In this document: positions 17,583 to 27,720 of the stretch, in pieces
Layout: each line of letters begins with the position of its first letter
Numbering within the stretch: position 1 is the stretch's first letter
Source: Podochytrium sp. JEL0797
Taxonomy: Eukaryota; Chytridiomycota; Chytridiomycetes; Chytridiales; Chytriomycetaceae
Direction of reading: 5' to 3'
Length of the DNA: 27,774 bases
NCBI GenBank assembly: GCA_027596195.1
Contig: JADGJG010000253.1
Coordinates: 1 to 27,774, forward strand
Made by a program: the position numbers and the translations under genes
Notes under the pieces: model-generated
The model's input: only the letters and a program-made list of their open reading frames with translations
What the model was told of the DNA's origin: nothing
The model's database searches: none

Positions 17583-19206
17583 TCACAAGGTATAAAGTAG
17601 TGCCGCAATCAACGCGGCGATTGACCATCGAATTCCAACACGTTCGCTTGATGAATCTGGCAGCGTCCCAAATCCAACGCCACCACCTTGCAACAAAATC
17701 GCGGGAGTCAGAGGAGCGCCATTTCCTGGTATCTTCCCATCAGCAGCCACGGAGAATCCCATTTGCTTGTTTTCGAGGTCGAACACCGAATAATATCGAT
17801 AAATAAATGGAATTCCTAGAGTTAGCAAGGTTAGCATACCATCGTTCTTGTGAGAATTATATTTCGTACCGATAATCCAGCTGCTCCCAATTCCGTCGAT
17901 TGCTCCGATGGCTGAATGCAAATACCGTCAATAAAATATGAGTTATAAAGCTCGAAACTCACCAAGCAGGCAGTTACTAGAGTTTTGAATATTTGATCCG
18001 TCGTAACCAATATATTCGTTTGCAGTGAGCTCAAACGGAAGCCCGCCGAGTGTAAATGTCAAGTTCGGGAGTTTTGCGGCAAATGCACACTCAACGACAT
18101 ATTGCTGAGAATTTGAGTTATACTTGAAATTCGTGAATTGAGAGCCGGATAGCGACTGAACAAGACTCGTAAGCGTGGCTTTGTCTAGCACAATGATTGA
18201 TGTCCCTGAGTCAACAAGCGCGATGGTCCCAAGCGGAGGACGGATGATTCCCTTCCCGTTGACTCCCAACGGACCTAACGATACCCCCCAAAAGTATCCT
18301 GCATCCGCGGCTTCCTTCCCGTAGCCCAATGGAGCAGGGATGACGGGGATGAAAGTGAAATTTCCATTGTAGAGCACCGGATCGGCTCCTCCCAGTACAA
18401 CACGCCCACCAAATGGGTCCGAAGTAGAATTCTGAGCAAAATTGCTTGACTGATTGAACCACAGCGAAAATGCGTTGTTTGGCAGCTCGAGAATTGAAGT
18501 TGCCGTTCGCGATGGGCGCTGCCCGCCTTGAAACGCGAGACCCATGATTCCGTCTCCGAAAGAATTCATTTGCTGGGCCATGATGGGATCTTCGGAATTG
18601 ACGAGAAGGAATGGCATTTTCGGTGCAGCGAACGGGCCCCAAGAGAACGAATCGAAAGCATCGACGCCCGTAACTGATCCTGTTCCATAGGCAATTGCAT
18701 TGTTACTTTCAGATCCGTTTGCGTACGTGAATGTGGACGAGTTTTGAGGTTGGAAGAAGTTGCTGGAGGAGGGACAGGTCTTGCAGCCGATGCCAGGCAC
18801 CCACTGTGGCAAGTGCGATCAGATATATGCAGCTTCTGGATCAACCGGCATCACGCACCAGACTAGCGGAACCCGTGTCAATGGCCACGCTAAAGTTTTG
18901 AGGCGGAGAGCCCAACGAGATCTGAGCGAAAAAGGCGGTACCGCCGGCGTTTGCGGCGGGCAGGTCAACAGGCGATTCTGAAGCGGCGAAAGTTGTCGCA
19001 GCTTGGCCTTTGATGACGGCGTGGAGCGCGAGCGTGCTGAGTGGCGGCAAGTCAGTTGAAGCTTCACTCCAAGGCCGTCACTTCAAGGGTCACTTCGAAA
19101 GGTCTCTTCGAAAGGTCTCCCAAAGCGTCACTCACATCACTGGTGGTGCCATGGACTCTGCTGCTGCGAATCCAACAAGGACGACCAATCCACCAAGGTG
19201 GTGCAT
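17583..19206 (-). CDS. Secreted aspartic protease, probably GPI-anchored
   Basis: Five exons (19206-19136, 19036-18859, 18803-17963, 17911-17870, 17815-17583) give 454 residues. Intron positions after the signal peptide, after the DTGSxL motif and in the CLLG motif match the neighbouring protease, proving common descent. Exon 1 carries the signal peptide (LGGLVVLVGFAAAES). Active-site motifs are intact: DTGSA with Asp77 and DSGTS with Asp281. Many N-glycosylation sequons are present (for example NSST, NQSS, NFT). The C-terminus ends in a hydrophobic tail (WSIAALIAALLYTL) after Ser residues, consistent with GPI anchoring, but without the long Thr/Pro stalk of its neighbour. Exon 4 is only 42 nt. 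The last intron (17816-17869) is 54 nt and open, so retention would insert 18 residues. Expected role is extracellular or surface proteolysis. Confidence 0.92.
19091..19120. repeat. Short direct repeat in the first intron of the protease gene
   Basis: CTTCGAAAGGTCT occurs twice back to back in the 99-nt first intron, which is longer than most introns here. Probably a small slippage duplication. Confidence 0.5.
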
Positions 19207-19344
19207 GAAATCAAAATTTTAATCAAACTAAAAATTACGCACGTGACTGAATTCAAATCTTTCGACTCCTTATTCTCGAAACCTTTTTTTCTTCTCTCCA
19301 AATGATAAAACGTAATCCAACCTTTTTTCAAAGTCTTCCAAAAA

Positions 19345-20070
19345 TCACATCAGAACACATGAATCCTTCCCGCCCATCTTCTCCTTATGAACAGGCCCAT
19401 TCCAATTTTAACTTTACAGACACCAAACCCTGTTGCTGGCTCTCCTCCAGCATGCCGCCTGCGTCGCAAACTCAAACACATCGCTCACTCCCTCGTTCAA
19501 TTTCGCACTGCATTCCATATACCTCCATGTCTTGACACGGGTTGCCATCGCGCCTCCTTTTTGGTATGTTATCGGCGTGCAGCCTTGGGAGGCAACGACG
19601 GAGATGCTTTCGGGCTTCGGGGTCTTGACGCAAATCGGTTTTACAGCCTATCAGAAGGAAGGGGACTCACGGGAAATAGAGTTTGAGTCACGGATCCAAC
19701 CGTGCCCCACTCTGATAGCTCGCCTCCCGAACCCTCGACATTGGAACCCAAGACGCGCTACGCCTGCCCTCCACCCCCCCCCCCCCCCCCCTCAAAGCGC
19801 CGTCCACCTTTCCTGGGTCTTTCAAAGCTGCTCGAAAATCAATCGCAAAGCACACGAGAAGGCAATCGCCTCCCAGGTAACTCAAAAACGGGAATAATCA
19901 GCATGACGCATTAAGAAAATGAGGCTTCGATCTTCGAGAAACAGCTGGGAAACAGCAGGACGAGAATTTCGCCCTCACGGATCAAATCATATTCAACTCA
20001 CCTCAGGGAAGGTGTCGAGAAGAGTGAGTTCGATTTTGACAAATCTTTCCAAAAAACCAGCCGCAAACAT
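19345..20070 (-). pseudogene. Rho-family small GTPase remnant: CAAX tail retained, P-loop missing
   Basis: Reading the minus strand in pieces gives a recognisable Rho protein. The 20070-20002 piece resembles the switch-II strand (VKIELTLLDTFPE, where DTAGQE is expected). A second piece (CLLVCFAIDFRAALKD, about 19850) matches the MCFSID region. A third piece (about 19600-19450: PITYQKGGAMATR, then YMECSAKLNEGVSDVFEFATQAA) matches the Rho G5/SAK region and last helix very well. A final short exon ends GGKDSCVLM-stop, a CAAX prenylation box with its stop at 19345. The pieces sit in different frames, only partly joined by plausible introns, and a C18 run near 19774-19791 interrupts the middle. 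No GxxxxGKT P-loop or switch I can be found before the divergent DNAL1 gene. A 5'-truncated decaying copy is the best reading; misassembly is the alternative. Confidence 0.58.
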
Positions 20071-20155
20071 GGTGAATCACCGAGGCTCGACACGCAGTCG
20101 CGCTCTGATCAAAATCAATGCTAAAACATCTTTACTATTGTATTAGGCCAAAGGA

Positions 20156-20967
20156 ATGACAATCAAGGACGCGATCAAAATCTGGGTAAGACCTGTCAAA
20201 AGCACGCAAACAATCTTCCAAAATTGATCACTTTCTACGTTTCATCAGGAGGAAAAGAACCAGGCTGTTGCAGCGGAAGCGACGTTGGTCAAACTCATTA
20301 GTCAACAGCCGTTCATTGTCAAGTTGGACGCGTCTTTGGCGACGTTAGCCAAATGCGAGTTGAGTGTCTACCGCCCTGTCTCTTTGTTTCTTCAACACGA
20401 CGCGTTCGCGATTGTCGTCGGCCTCTTTCCTTATTTTTTGAGCTGACCCCATCACGCGCTCGCCCCCCACCAGACAACTCGCCCTCAGCACAAACATGAT
20501 TGAAAAAATTTCCAACCTCCAAGGCCTCAGTTGCCTCAAAATCCTGTCTCTCGGTCGAAACTACCTCAAGAAAATCGAAGGGCTCGACGCGGTGGCCGAC
20601 ACGCTCGAAGAGTTGTGGGTCAGTTACAACAATATCGAGCGGTTGAATGGAATCGAGTGTTGCAAGAAGCTCAAGGTGCTTTATGCGAGTAATAATAAGA
20701 TTAAGGCGTGGGAAGGAGTCACGAGTCTGGTGAGTCACTTGCTTCGAGGGCAACGACCAGCGTTTTCGTGATCTAATTGCTTTTTTTTTGCAGCAAGCGT
20801 TACCTCATCTTGTCGAGTTGCTTCTGACGGGAAACCCGCTGGAAGAAAAAGGGCAAGCGGATGGAAACTGGGTCGCGGAGGTGACGAAGAGATTTCCGGG
20901 ATTGAGAAAATTGGACGGAAAACCGATCATTCGCGAGGATGCCGATGAAGAGGAGGGTGGAGAGTAA
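20156..20967 (+). CDS. DNAL1: Dynein axonemal light chain 1 (outer-arm LC1), leucine-rich repeat protein
   Basis: Four exons (20156-20185, 20249-20358, 20474-20729, 20794-20967) give 189 residues, against 190 in human DNAL1. LC1 binds the motor domain of the outer-arm dynein heavy chain and tubulin in cilia and flagella. The sequence follows the family throughout: [13 protein letters not shown] at the start, [22 protein letters not shown] and [19 protein letters not shown] in the LRR core, GNPLEEK, then [17 protein letters not shown] and an acidic tail. The first intron has donor GTAAG, the second GTTGAGT and the third GTGAGT. All phases agree. An intact axonemal gene means the organism builds motile cilia, as zoosporic fungi do. 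Confidence 0.96.
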
Positions 20968-21076
20968 ATAGTGGCATCGTTTCTTCACGTATAATTGAAA
21001 AAGTTATTGTTTCCCCCCCTTCCATCCCAATGAACTTTTTCGGTCCATCTCCAATTTTCCCAAAAAAAAACACCAG

Positions 21077-22660
21077 ATGATACATTTGGTGCGGAAGCCC
21101 TCGGCCCACTCGCTTTGTTCGGTCCTCTCTGGATCGTCCACCGAATCTTCCGAATCCGCAGACGAATCCTCGTCAGAAGAATGGAGGCCCCGTCCGCGGG
21201 TGTTGGGCCACCCCCTGTTTGACAACCACTCCCCGTCCCTCTCCGAGTCGGAACACGAACAGTCCCTCAAGGACTCGGACGAGCTCTCGATGGTTTCGAA
21301 AGCCAACTCCAAGTTCAACGAGGAGACCTGGGCCAGTGCGTACATCAAAAACAACAGCTTTGCGTTGCATTCGCTGCCCGCCCTGACCAGTCTGCCTTTG
21401 GTGCTCGATTGGGAGGACGATGAAGATTCAGAGGTGTGTTGCTATGATTGTGTGTGAAGAATGCGAATCTTATCAGAGTGATATCAGTCACCCAAACACG
21501 TTCCGTCAGCATCCCCCGAATCGGCCACAGAGAACTCCATCGACGAACCCACACCAGCAATTCCCAACCGACCGAAATCTCCATTTCTGAGTAACCTGGC
21601 CAATACCAACATCAAACGGTTCTCGGATCCACATTATTCGGCGGGATCCTCGTCGTCGTCGATTGTCGCCCCACGCCGGACGAGCATGAGCGTAGCTTCG
21701 TCGCCAGTGATGGCTCTGCGGACGAGCCCTCACACGCACTACTACGCGAATTCGCATAAAGGAACAAAGATGCAAGGAATGCGTCGGTATTCCCATGCCG
21801 CGACGTGCACTTCGACAGAATCAAGCAACATGGATCCAGACGACCGCTTTATTGTCACTGTCAGAACACGCCTAAAGGAGCTCGATGACCGCGAAACCGA
21901 CGCGGATCAACACCAACAAACCATTCGCGGACACCCAGAACCACCCCACCACACCAACAAGCAACCAAGCCTCCTCGCATCCTTCTCCTTCCTCGGCGGA
22001 ACCTCCCCAACAAGCAGCACCAGCACCTCAAGCACCAACTCCCCTTCCTCCCCTCTCCCCACTGCCGCCCTCCCCCTCCCGATCCTCGACACCCCACCCA
22101 CAGTCCCACCACCACAAAACCGATCCAGCCTCGTCTCCTTCATCTCCCGCGCGTTTGGACCCCGTCGCAGCCTTCAACACCGAAACCGTCCACCTGCCTC
22201 CTCCGCAACACCTTCCACGGGGTCACCGAGCCTCGCCCCCACAGACCCGCAGTCGCAACACCGCGCGAGTATGCCGCATATTAGTTGGTCTTCGTGGTCT
22301 AACTCTTCGCGTCGGAGCAGCCGGAGTTCTCTGTCCACGTTGCGCGAAATGCCACTCACTTCCGCGACGGGGTCGTCTGTCACGACCAAAAAGGAGACAC
22401 GGACGAAACTGGAGAGGGGGTTGCAGTTGTTTGAGATGGGAGCCACGGAGGCGGCGTTTGCAACGTTTCGGGATGCAGCCGAGAGTGCGCTCGAAGGCGC
22501 GGGTCGTGGAGACACGTTTGCCGAATTTTGTGTGGCCGTGTGCATGTTGTATGGGTATGGATGTGCGACCGAGTATGAAGCTGGGGTGGAGATGTTGAAA
22601 GGGTTGAAGGAGAAGGGGGAAGTGTTGGCGGGGATTGAGTTGGGGTTTTTGGAGAATTGA
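21077..22660 (+). CDS. Low-complexity protein with C-terminal Sel1/TPR-like helices
   Basis: Two exons (21077-21433 and 21488-22660; 54-nt intron) give 509 residues. A nearer acceptor at 21473 would lead to a stop, while the one at 21487 keeps the frame. The N-terminal 120 residues are acidic and Ser-rich (SSTESSESADESSSEE). The middle is Ser/Pro/Thr-rich and probably disordered. Only the last 90 residues look folded: KLERGLQLFEMGATEAAFATFRDAAE followed by FCVAVCMLYGYGCATEYEAG and MLKGLKEKG. This has the Ala/Gly/Tyr spacing of Sel1-like or TPR helix pairs, which act as protein-interaction platforms. No named orthologue recognised. Confidence 0.7.
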
Positions 22661-22826
22661 TTTTTTTTTCCTCTTTGTTTTTTTCTTCTTCTTGCGGGTT
22701 TATTTGGATCTTGGGGGCATGTATATACAAATACACAAAAAACGCTCATCAAAAGAATTGGCATGTCTGCATTTGATGTCTGCGCTTCCACTTTTTCCCT
22801 TCACAAAAAAGTGACATAAACAAGAA

Positions 22827-25673
22827 ATGTCTGGATCGCGAAATCGCACCAACGCGCCCACTGCATCCGACCCCGAAGCCACCACACCGTTCTCCTCCCC
22901 ATCGCGAGACAAACCAGATTCCCGAAACTGGCTCTCCCGCCTCATCACCTCCATCTCCCCCAACGCCTCATCAACCTCCCCCACCACCTCGCGAATCAGC
23001 CCCTCCCCACGATCGCATGACCATTCCTCACCATCTCGTCAAAAATCTCCTGCGGTAGTTGGCGAAACCAAAAGCAAAGTGCTCGCTACGACGAGTACTC
23101 ATCGTGATCGCGACGCGTCGAGTTCATCCACCTTAAACGCTGACACGATCGCACCCGCTGTTGAAGCAGAGGCGATTCAACATGGTACAACGGACGTGAG
23201 GAGTGGGCTTCCTTTTGAAACGGTGGATCGTCGAGATGTTGATCATACTGACAATTCGTTCGACGCGACACAACAAAACACGGCGACAAATGAAAACGCG
23301 TCGATTGGATTGAATTCTCGTTTCGAACAAGAGAGGGGTATGAATGGGAGTGAGACCGCGTCGATTGGATTGAGTTCTCATTTGGAACAAGTGGGTTTGA
23401 ATGGGAGTCAGAATGGGGGTGGTCTTCGCGTCCCAGCCGTTGTGCCCGCCGTCGCAGAACCATTGGGTGTTCCGCAACCAGCTGTTATACATACCCCGAA
23501 CCATCGTACATCCACACGTCCTTCTATCCTTCGAAGACGTGAACTCTCTTCCCCACCTCCCCCTTCACCACCACCTCCCGCCCTTGTCACCCCCACAACC
23601 GCAACAGCCCCCGCGTTCTTGCGCCATATCCTCCAAACTCCAACACGGGTACAACCACTCCGCGATAGCACCAGCTCTGCACCGGCGCGGTCTCCGCTTG
23701 CGAGGAGAAACGCGGTCGATTACACGGCCGCGTTGGACACACTTGCGGAAACGTTGGACCGCGTGAGCGGCGCGCCTCCTCCTACTCCACCACCGCCTGC
23801 TCCACCCGCTGTACCGATCCAACTTCCTCAACAAAACTGGGCACCCGAAAATCCTTGGGTGAATGCGGGAAGGGAGGGGACGCACGCGAATTGGGTGACA
23901 CCTCCGTCCGTGTCGGTGCGTGGAGGAGGGACGCAGAGGCCACTTGGGATTTCGGAGGGGTGGGGACAACAGAGGGAGCTTGGGCTCTCAGAGGGGTGGG
24001 GTGAGAACGGGCTTGGGCTTTCAGAGGGGTGGGGTGAGAGTGGGCTTGGTGTTTCGGAGGGTTGGGGTCGTCGAGGTGGAGTCACCCCCGCACGGACACG
24101 GAGACCTGTAGTGGATGCTACTATATCCGAAGCCGCAATCGATGCCGAGAATGTTCGCGACGCGACGGTGGCGGTGACGCGACGGGTGGATGAACATCAA
24201 CAGGAGGGAGCGACTACGGCGAGAGGGTACCGCGTGATGCGGAGTGCGGCTGCAAGAGGGGGTGCGGGTGGGTCTGTTTCGATGGATCGCGTGGGTGTGT
24301 CTACGGGGGATGGGAATGCGGCAACGATGGCGAATTTGATTAATGTGTGGAATGCGATGCAGCAGGAGAATAGGCGGTTTGGCAGGGATGGTGGTGGGGA
24401 GTTGAGTGCTGAGGAGCAGGTGGGGATGGTAAGAGAAGGCGCGATAGTGTGAGTGTTTCTTTTTTGCTGTTTGTGTTTTTTGGCTCAAAAAACTTAATTT
24501 TGAAATAGGAATACGACGGGGCAATTGAGAGGCACGTTGGATATTTATCGGCAAATGCGTGAAACGATGCAACAGAGTCGTTCCGAAAACGGCAGTAGTC
24601 GCGCCAGCCAATCAATTCGCGGCCCCTCGTCCGACACGGCCCAACGCGTTTTGGCGCGTCTCTCCAACATCCGCGCCATGATCAACACCCCGGCTCCAAA
24701 CCTGACCATCGACGCGACCACATCCACTTCCTTCCCCTCTGTCGCGAGAACCACAAACACGGGCAGAAGGTCCATCTCCTCCAACATTGAAGTCCTCCCG
24801 CGCCCTACTGCCCCCGCAGGAATCATTATCGATACAAATTCACACACAAACGACGATATGCCAGACCTCTTGTCGCGTTCGAGCTCCACCATCACAACCG
24901 ACGCGTCCCCAACCACCGATTCCGCCAATGGAGCCGCCACCACAACCGCGAACCTCGACCCCATCCGCATCTTTGAAACTTACTTGAACGACCACATGGG
25001 CCGCACCCAAGACGACGAAGAAAAACGACAACTCGAAATTCTACGCTCCCAACTCCACAACCACCCAACCACCGCGTCCATCCACAACCCCACGCGTCGC
25101 CACCCAACGAACCTTCCCGAATCCGCCGCAAAACTTTCTACTAGCAGCCTCGTCTTCCCAGCACCTCCTCAAGTCCACATTCCCCCGACCCACCACACCG
25201 CCACAACAACACACTCTCATCCCATCGTCTTCATTGACCCAACCCCGTACCCAATGGACCACCGCCACGCGCAACACCTCACCTCCGAAACCCTCGACGC
25301 GTGTGCGCAGGCCCACGCGATTCGTACATCCGGAACAGGACTCGCACGACTCCTCGACGCGAATGGGTGTCCCTTCCCTCCTTGTGGGTGGGACCATGTT
25401 GATTTGGTGATGAAGTTTTTATGCAGCGGGGCCGCTGGAGGCGCGGGTGTGTCGAGTTTGAGTGCGGGGAATGGGGACGCGGCCGTTGCGAATGCAACTA
25501 CGGGAGCGACTCGATCGTATCGGAGGAGAAGTGATGGTGTGATTGAGGCCGGGGGTGGAGAGGGGCAGCAGCAGACTGACTTTCATGAAGGCATGAGGAA
25601 CCAAAGGAGGAGGTTGGCGAGGAGGGGAACCGCTGCGTTTGATGGGTGGGGTGAAGAGCTAGTGGACTGGTAG
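22827..25673 (+). CDS. Large low-complexity protein with SEGWG repeats, unknown function
   Basis: Two exons (22827-24448 and 24509-25673; 60-nt intron with GTGAGT donor) give 928 residues in agreeing phase. Most is Ser/Thr/Pro-rich and likely disordered, including Pro runs at about 250-260 and 318-330. Features: an internal pair of near-repeats (SIGLNSRFEQ / SIGLSSHLEQ, about 155-185), four copies of LG(I/L/V)SEGWG at about 370-415, and a helical junction region (NLINVWNAMQQENRRF, then TLDIYRQMRETMQQS) across the intron. A more conserved-looking C-terminal part contains DPIRIFETYLNDHM and HLTSETLDACAQAHAIRTSGTGLARLLDANGCPFPPCGW. The Cys/His content there could bind metal but forms no known finger. 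No family recognised. Confidence 0.66.
23938..24072 (+). repeat. Coding minisatellite, four units of LGxSEGWG
   Basis: Four imperfect tandem units of about 33-36 bp containing TTGG-x-TTCGGAGGGGTGGGG-like sequence encode the repeated octapeptide. Confidence 0.65.
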
Positions 25674-25691
25674 AAAATGCAAGAGAGTAGA

Positions 25692-25697
25692 AATAAA
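25692..25697 (+). terminator. Polyadenylation signal of the SEGWG-repeat gene
   Basis: AATAAA 19 nt after the stop codon of the upstream plus-strand gene. Confidence 0.45.
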
Positions 25698-25920
25698 TTG
25701 CCCTTTATGGTTTCTTGATTCCAAGAATACAGTAATAAAACTAAAAAAAAAATAAAACGAAAAAATCAGGCCCAAAATGGAGTAAGACCTTTCTGCAGTG
25801 CTTGACTCCGACTTCCGACGCAGCAAGTCGCCGACCGGTCTCCGCGTGCGCACACCCTACGAGCGACCCGCGCAGAGCCTTGCGCCGCTGTCTGCGCACG
25901 ACGACCAGAAAAACGACCGC

Positions 25921-27168
25921 ATGCACCTCGACGCCGACTTGGACGCCGCCCCAAAGAACCCGCGCGCGCGTGTCTATGTCGGCAACCTGGCGTATGAAGT
26001 GGGCTGGCAGGATCTGTAAGAACCCTCTCTAGTCCTCTCTTTAAGTATTTGCTAATAGTTCTCTAGCAAGGACTACATGCGCAAGTGCGGCGAAGTCATC
26101 TTTGCCGACGTGCTCACAATGCCCGGCGGCCGCTCCAAGGGCTGCGGTGTGGTCGAGTACGCTACTGCGGAGGAAGCCGACCGCGCCATCCGCGAGCTTA
26201 ACGATACCCCGCTTTGGGCAGACAAGTTTTTGTGCGTGAGGACAGGGAGCCCGATGTCAAGTTTGCGGGGTCCAGAGACCGCGGGATGTCCATGCGTGAG
26301 GGCGGAGGTGGTGGGGGCGCACCGAACCCCTCCTTTCATTTCCAACGTGAGTGCATTTTCGTTTCGCTTTGCGCAGTTGGAGTGCAACTCACTCCTACAA
26401 CACCACTCTAGCTGCCTTACATTGTTTCCTGGCAAGACATGAAGGACCTGTTCCGTCAAGCCGGAAAAGTGGTCCGTGGGCCCCGATCAGCGCTCCAAAG
26501 GAACCGGGATCGTGGGGTTCGACTCGGCCACGGACGCGCAGAACGCCATTTCCATGTTCAATGGATATGGGAGAAAGATTGAAGTCAGAGAGGTGGGCAC
26601 CTGTCGTTGTTTGGATGCTTTGTTGCTTTTTTTTTGGCGCTTGGCACCCCCTCGAGTGTCCCACGGGGAGATGGTGACTTGTGGGTGATGGATCTGAGAA
26701 GCATTGGCTGGTGTTGACAGCGTGGGGCACACCGCGAGGGGTGAGGTTGACGATGGTTTGACTGAACAGTTTGTGGAAATAGGACTTGGGTAGCAGAAGC
26801 GGCGGTGGTGGTGACGGAGACTTCGGCGGGCGTCCCTATATGGACCGAGGACCCGGGGGACCCGATCGTGGTTGCTTTAGGTGCGGCAGACCAGGGCACA
26901 GAGCCAGAGAGTGTCGTGAAGGTGGGGGTGGTAGATACGGAGGACCTCCTAGACGGGATGATCGATATGACCAAGGTGTGTGTTTGGTGTGAGGGTTGAT
27001 GCTGTTGGGTGAGAGAGAGAGAGTCGCTGAAGTTGGACGTTGGATTTTTGTCAAAAAGGTCGCGGATACGGAGGACCAGCGCCGTATGACAGAGGTGGGT
27101 ATGGTGGGCCGAGAGGAGGTGCTCCTTACTACGAAAATCGCGGGGGAGAGTACGGTGGCGACAACTAA
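25921..27168 (+). CDS. Gbp2/Hrb1-like RNA-binding protein: two RRMs, zinc knuckle, RGG tail; several frame breaks
   Basis: Nuclear mRNA-binding protein of the SR-like Gbp2/Hrb1 type, which escort mRNA during export. RRM1: RVYVGNLAYEVGWQDL, spliced at 26015/26067 to KDYMRKCGEV, then RSKGCGVVEYA. RRM2: FISN at 26346 spliced to LPYIVSWQDM at 26412, then RSKGTGIVGF. After a 190-nt intron (26593-26782) comes a Gly-rich segment with a CCHC knuckle (CFRCGRPGHRAREC), and after another (26976-27058) an RGG/YGG tail ending at 27168. The frame changes without an intron at about 26213 (T3), 26327 (C4) and 26472-26480, each needing one or a few extra bases to restore the family pattern. The start is unsure. 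25921 is the first usable ATG, but the frame is open back to an AG at 25797 with Arg/Ser-rich sequence (RRSKSPTG), so a non-found upstream exon may exist. Confidence 0.8.
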
Positions 27169-27594
27169 ATGTCCGTGTCTACAGCTACTCGCAAGAACGC
27201 GCCTAAGAAGCCTGTCACCGGGAATGCTCCCGGCACCCGCTTCCAAGACGCCATCTCCGAGCCCCCCACTGGCCTCGACGATTCGACTCGCGTTTACGGC
27301 CTTCGCTCCAAGGCGCCCTCCACTTCTACGTCTACAACCTCCTCTGCCTCTGCAGCGGCGGCTCCCCTTTCCGCGCAACATGGTGGAGAAGCAGTTCTCA
27401 ATGCGCCCAGCGCCACCCTCGCTACCCAGCAAAGGAGTACGCTCATCTACGACTCCGTCTCGTTTGCGCTCGCTACCATGAACGACAGACTTGACCGCAA
27501 CACGGACTCCATCGATCTCGATTCCCGCTTGATTCAACAATTCGACCTCATCAATCCGAAACCGCCGAAATTTCCTCGTCTGTCCAGAAATTAA
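27169..27594 (+). CDS. Unknown Ser/Ala-rich protein, probably partial and frame-broken
   Basis: An ATG directly follows the TAA of the RRM gene. The frame encodes 141 residues: a basic start (STATRKNAPKKPVTG), a Ser/Thr/Ala-rich middle and a helical segment (VSFALATMNDRLDRNTDSIDLDSRLIQQFD). Near 27551-27570 the helical character continues in another frame (ETAEISSSVQKLNSFISTSF, then VSDLINISNM), open to about 27720, as if one base were missing. The joined product would be a coiled-coil protein running off the window, with a composition that would also fit a Gag-like protein. The lack of any gap to the RRM gene is odd and may mark an insertion or misjoin. No family recognised. Confidence 0.45.
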   Translation: MSVSTATRKNAPKKPVTGNAPGTRFQDAISEPPTGLDDSTRVYGLRSKAPSTSTSTTSSASAAAAPLSAQHGGEAVLNAPSATLATQQRSTLIYDSVSFALATMNDRLDRNTDSIDLDSRLIQQFDLINPKPPKFPRLSRN

Positions 27595-27720
27595 ACTCTT
27601 TCATCTCCACATCCTTCGCCACCGTCTCCGATTTGATCAACATCTCGAACATGAAAACCAGCTCCGACATCAGATACCTGTACAAAAACATGACCAACAC
27701 CCCCAACCCCCATGAAAACA

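Noticed and set aside
19774..19791. C18 homopolymer as a functional regulatory tract
   Set aside because: It sits inside the Rho remnant and resembles the G runs at the contig ends, so an assembly scar or slippage tract is simpler.
21885..22598. Plus-strand open frame of 237 codons overlapping the Sel1-like gene
   Set aside because: It is an alternate frame of the Ser/Pro-rich coding region. Only the other frame yields the C-terminal helical domain and a clean splice junction.
26836..27540. Minus-strand open frame of 234 codons
   Set aside because: It is antisense to the zinc knuckle and RGG tail exons, whose motifs are unmistakable on the plus strand.
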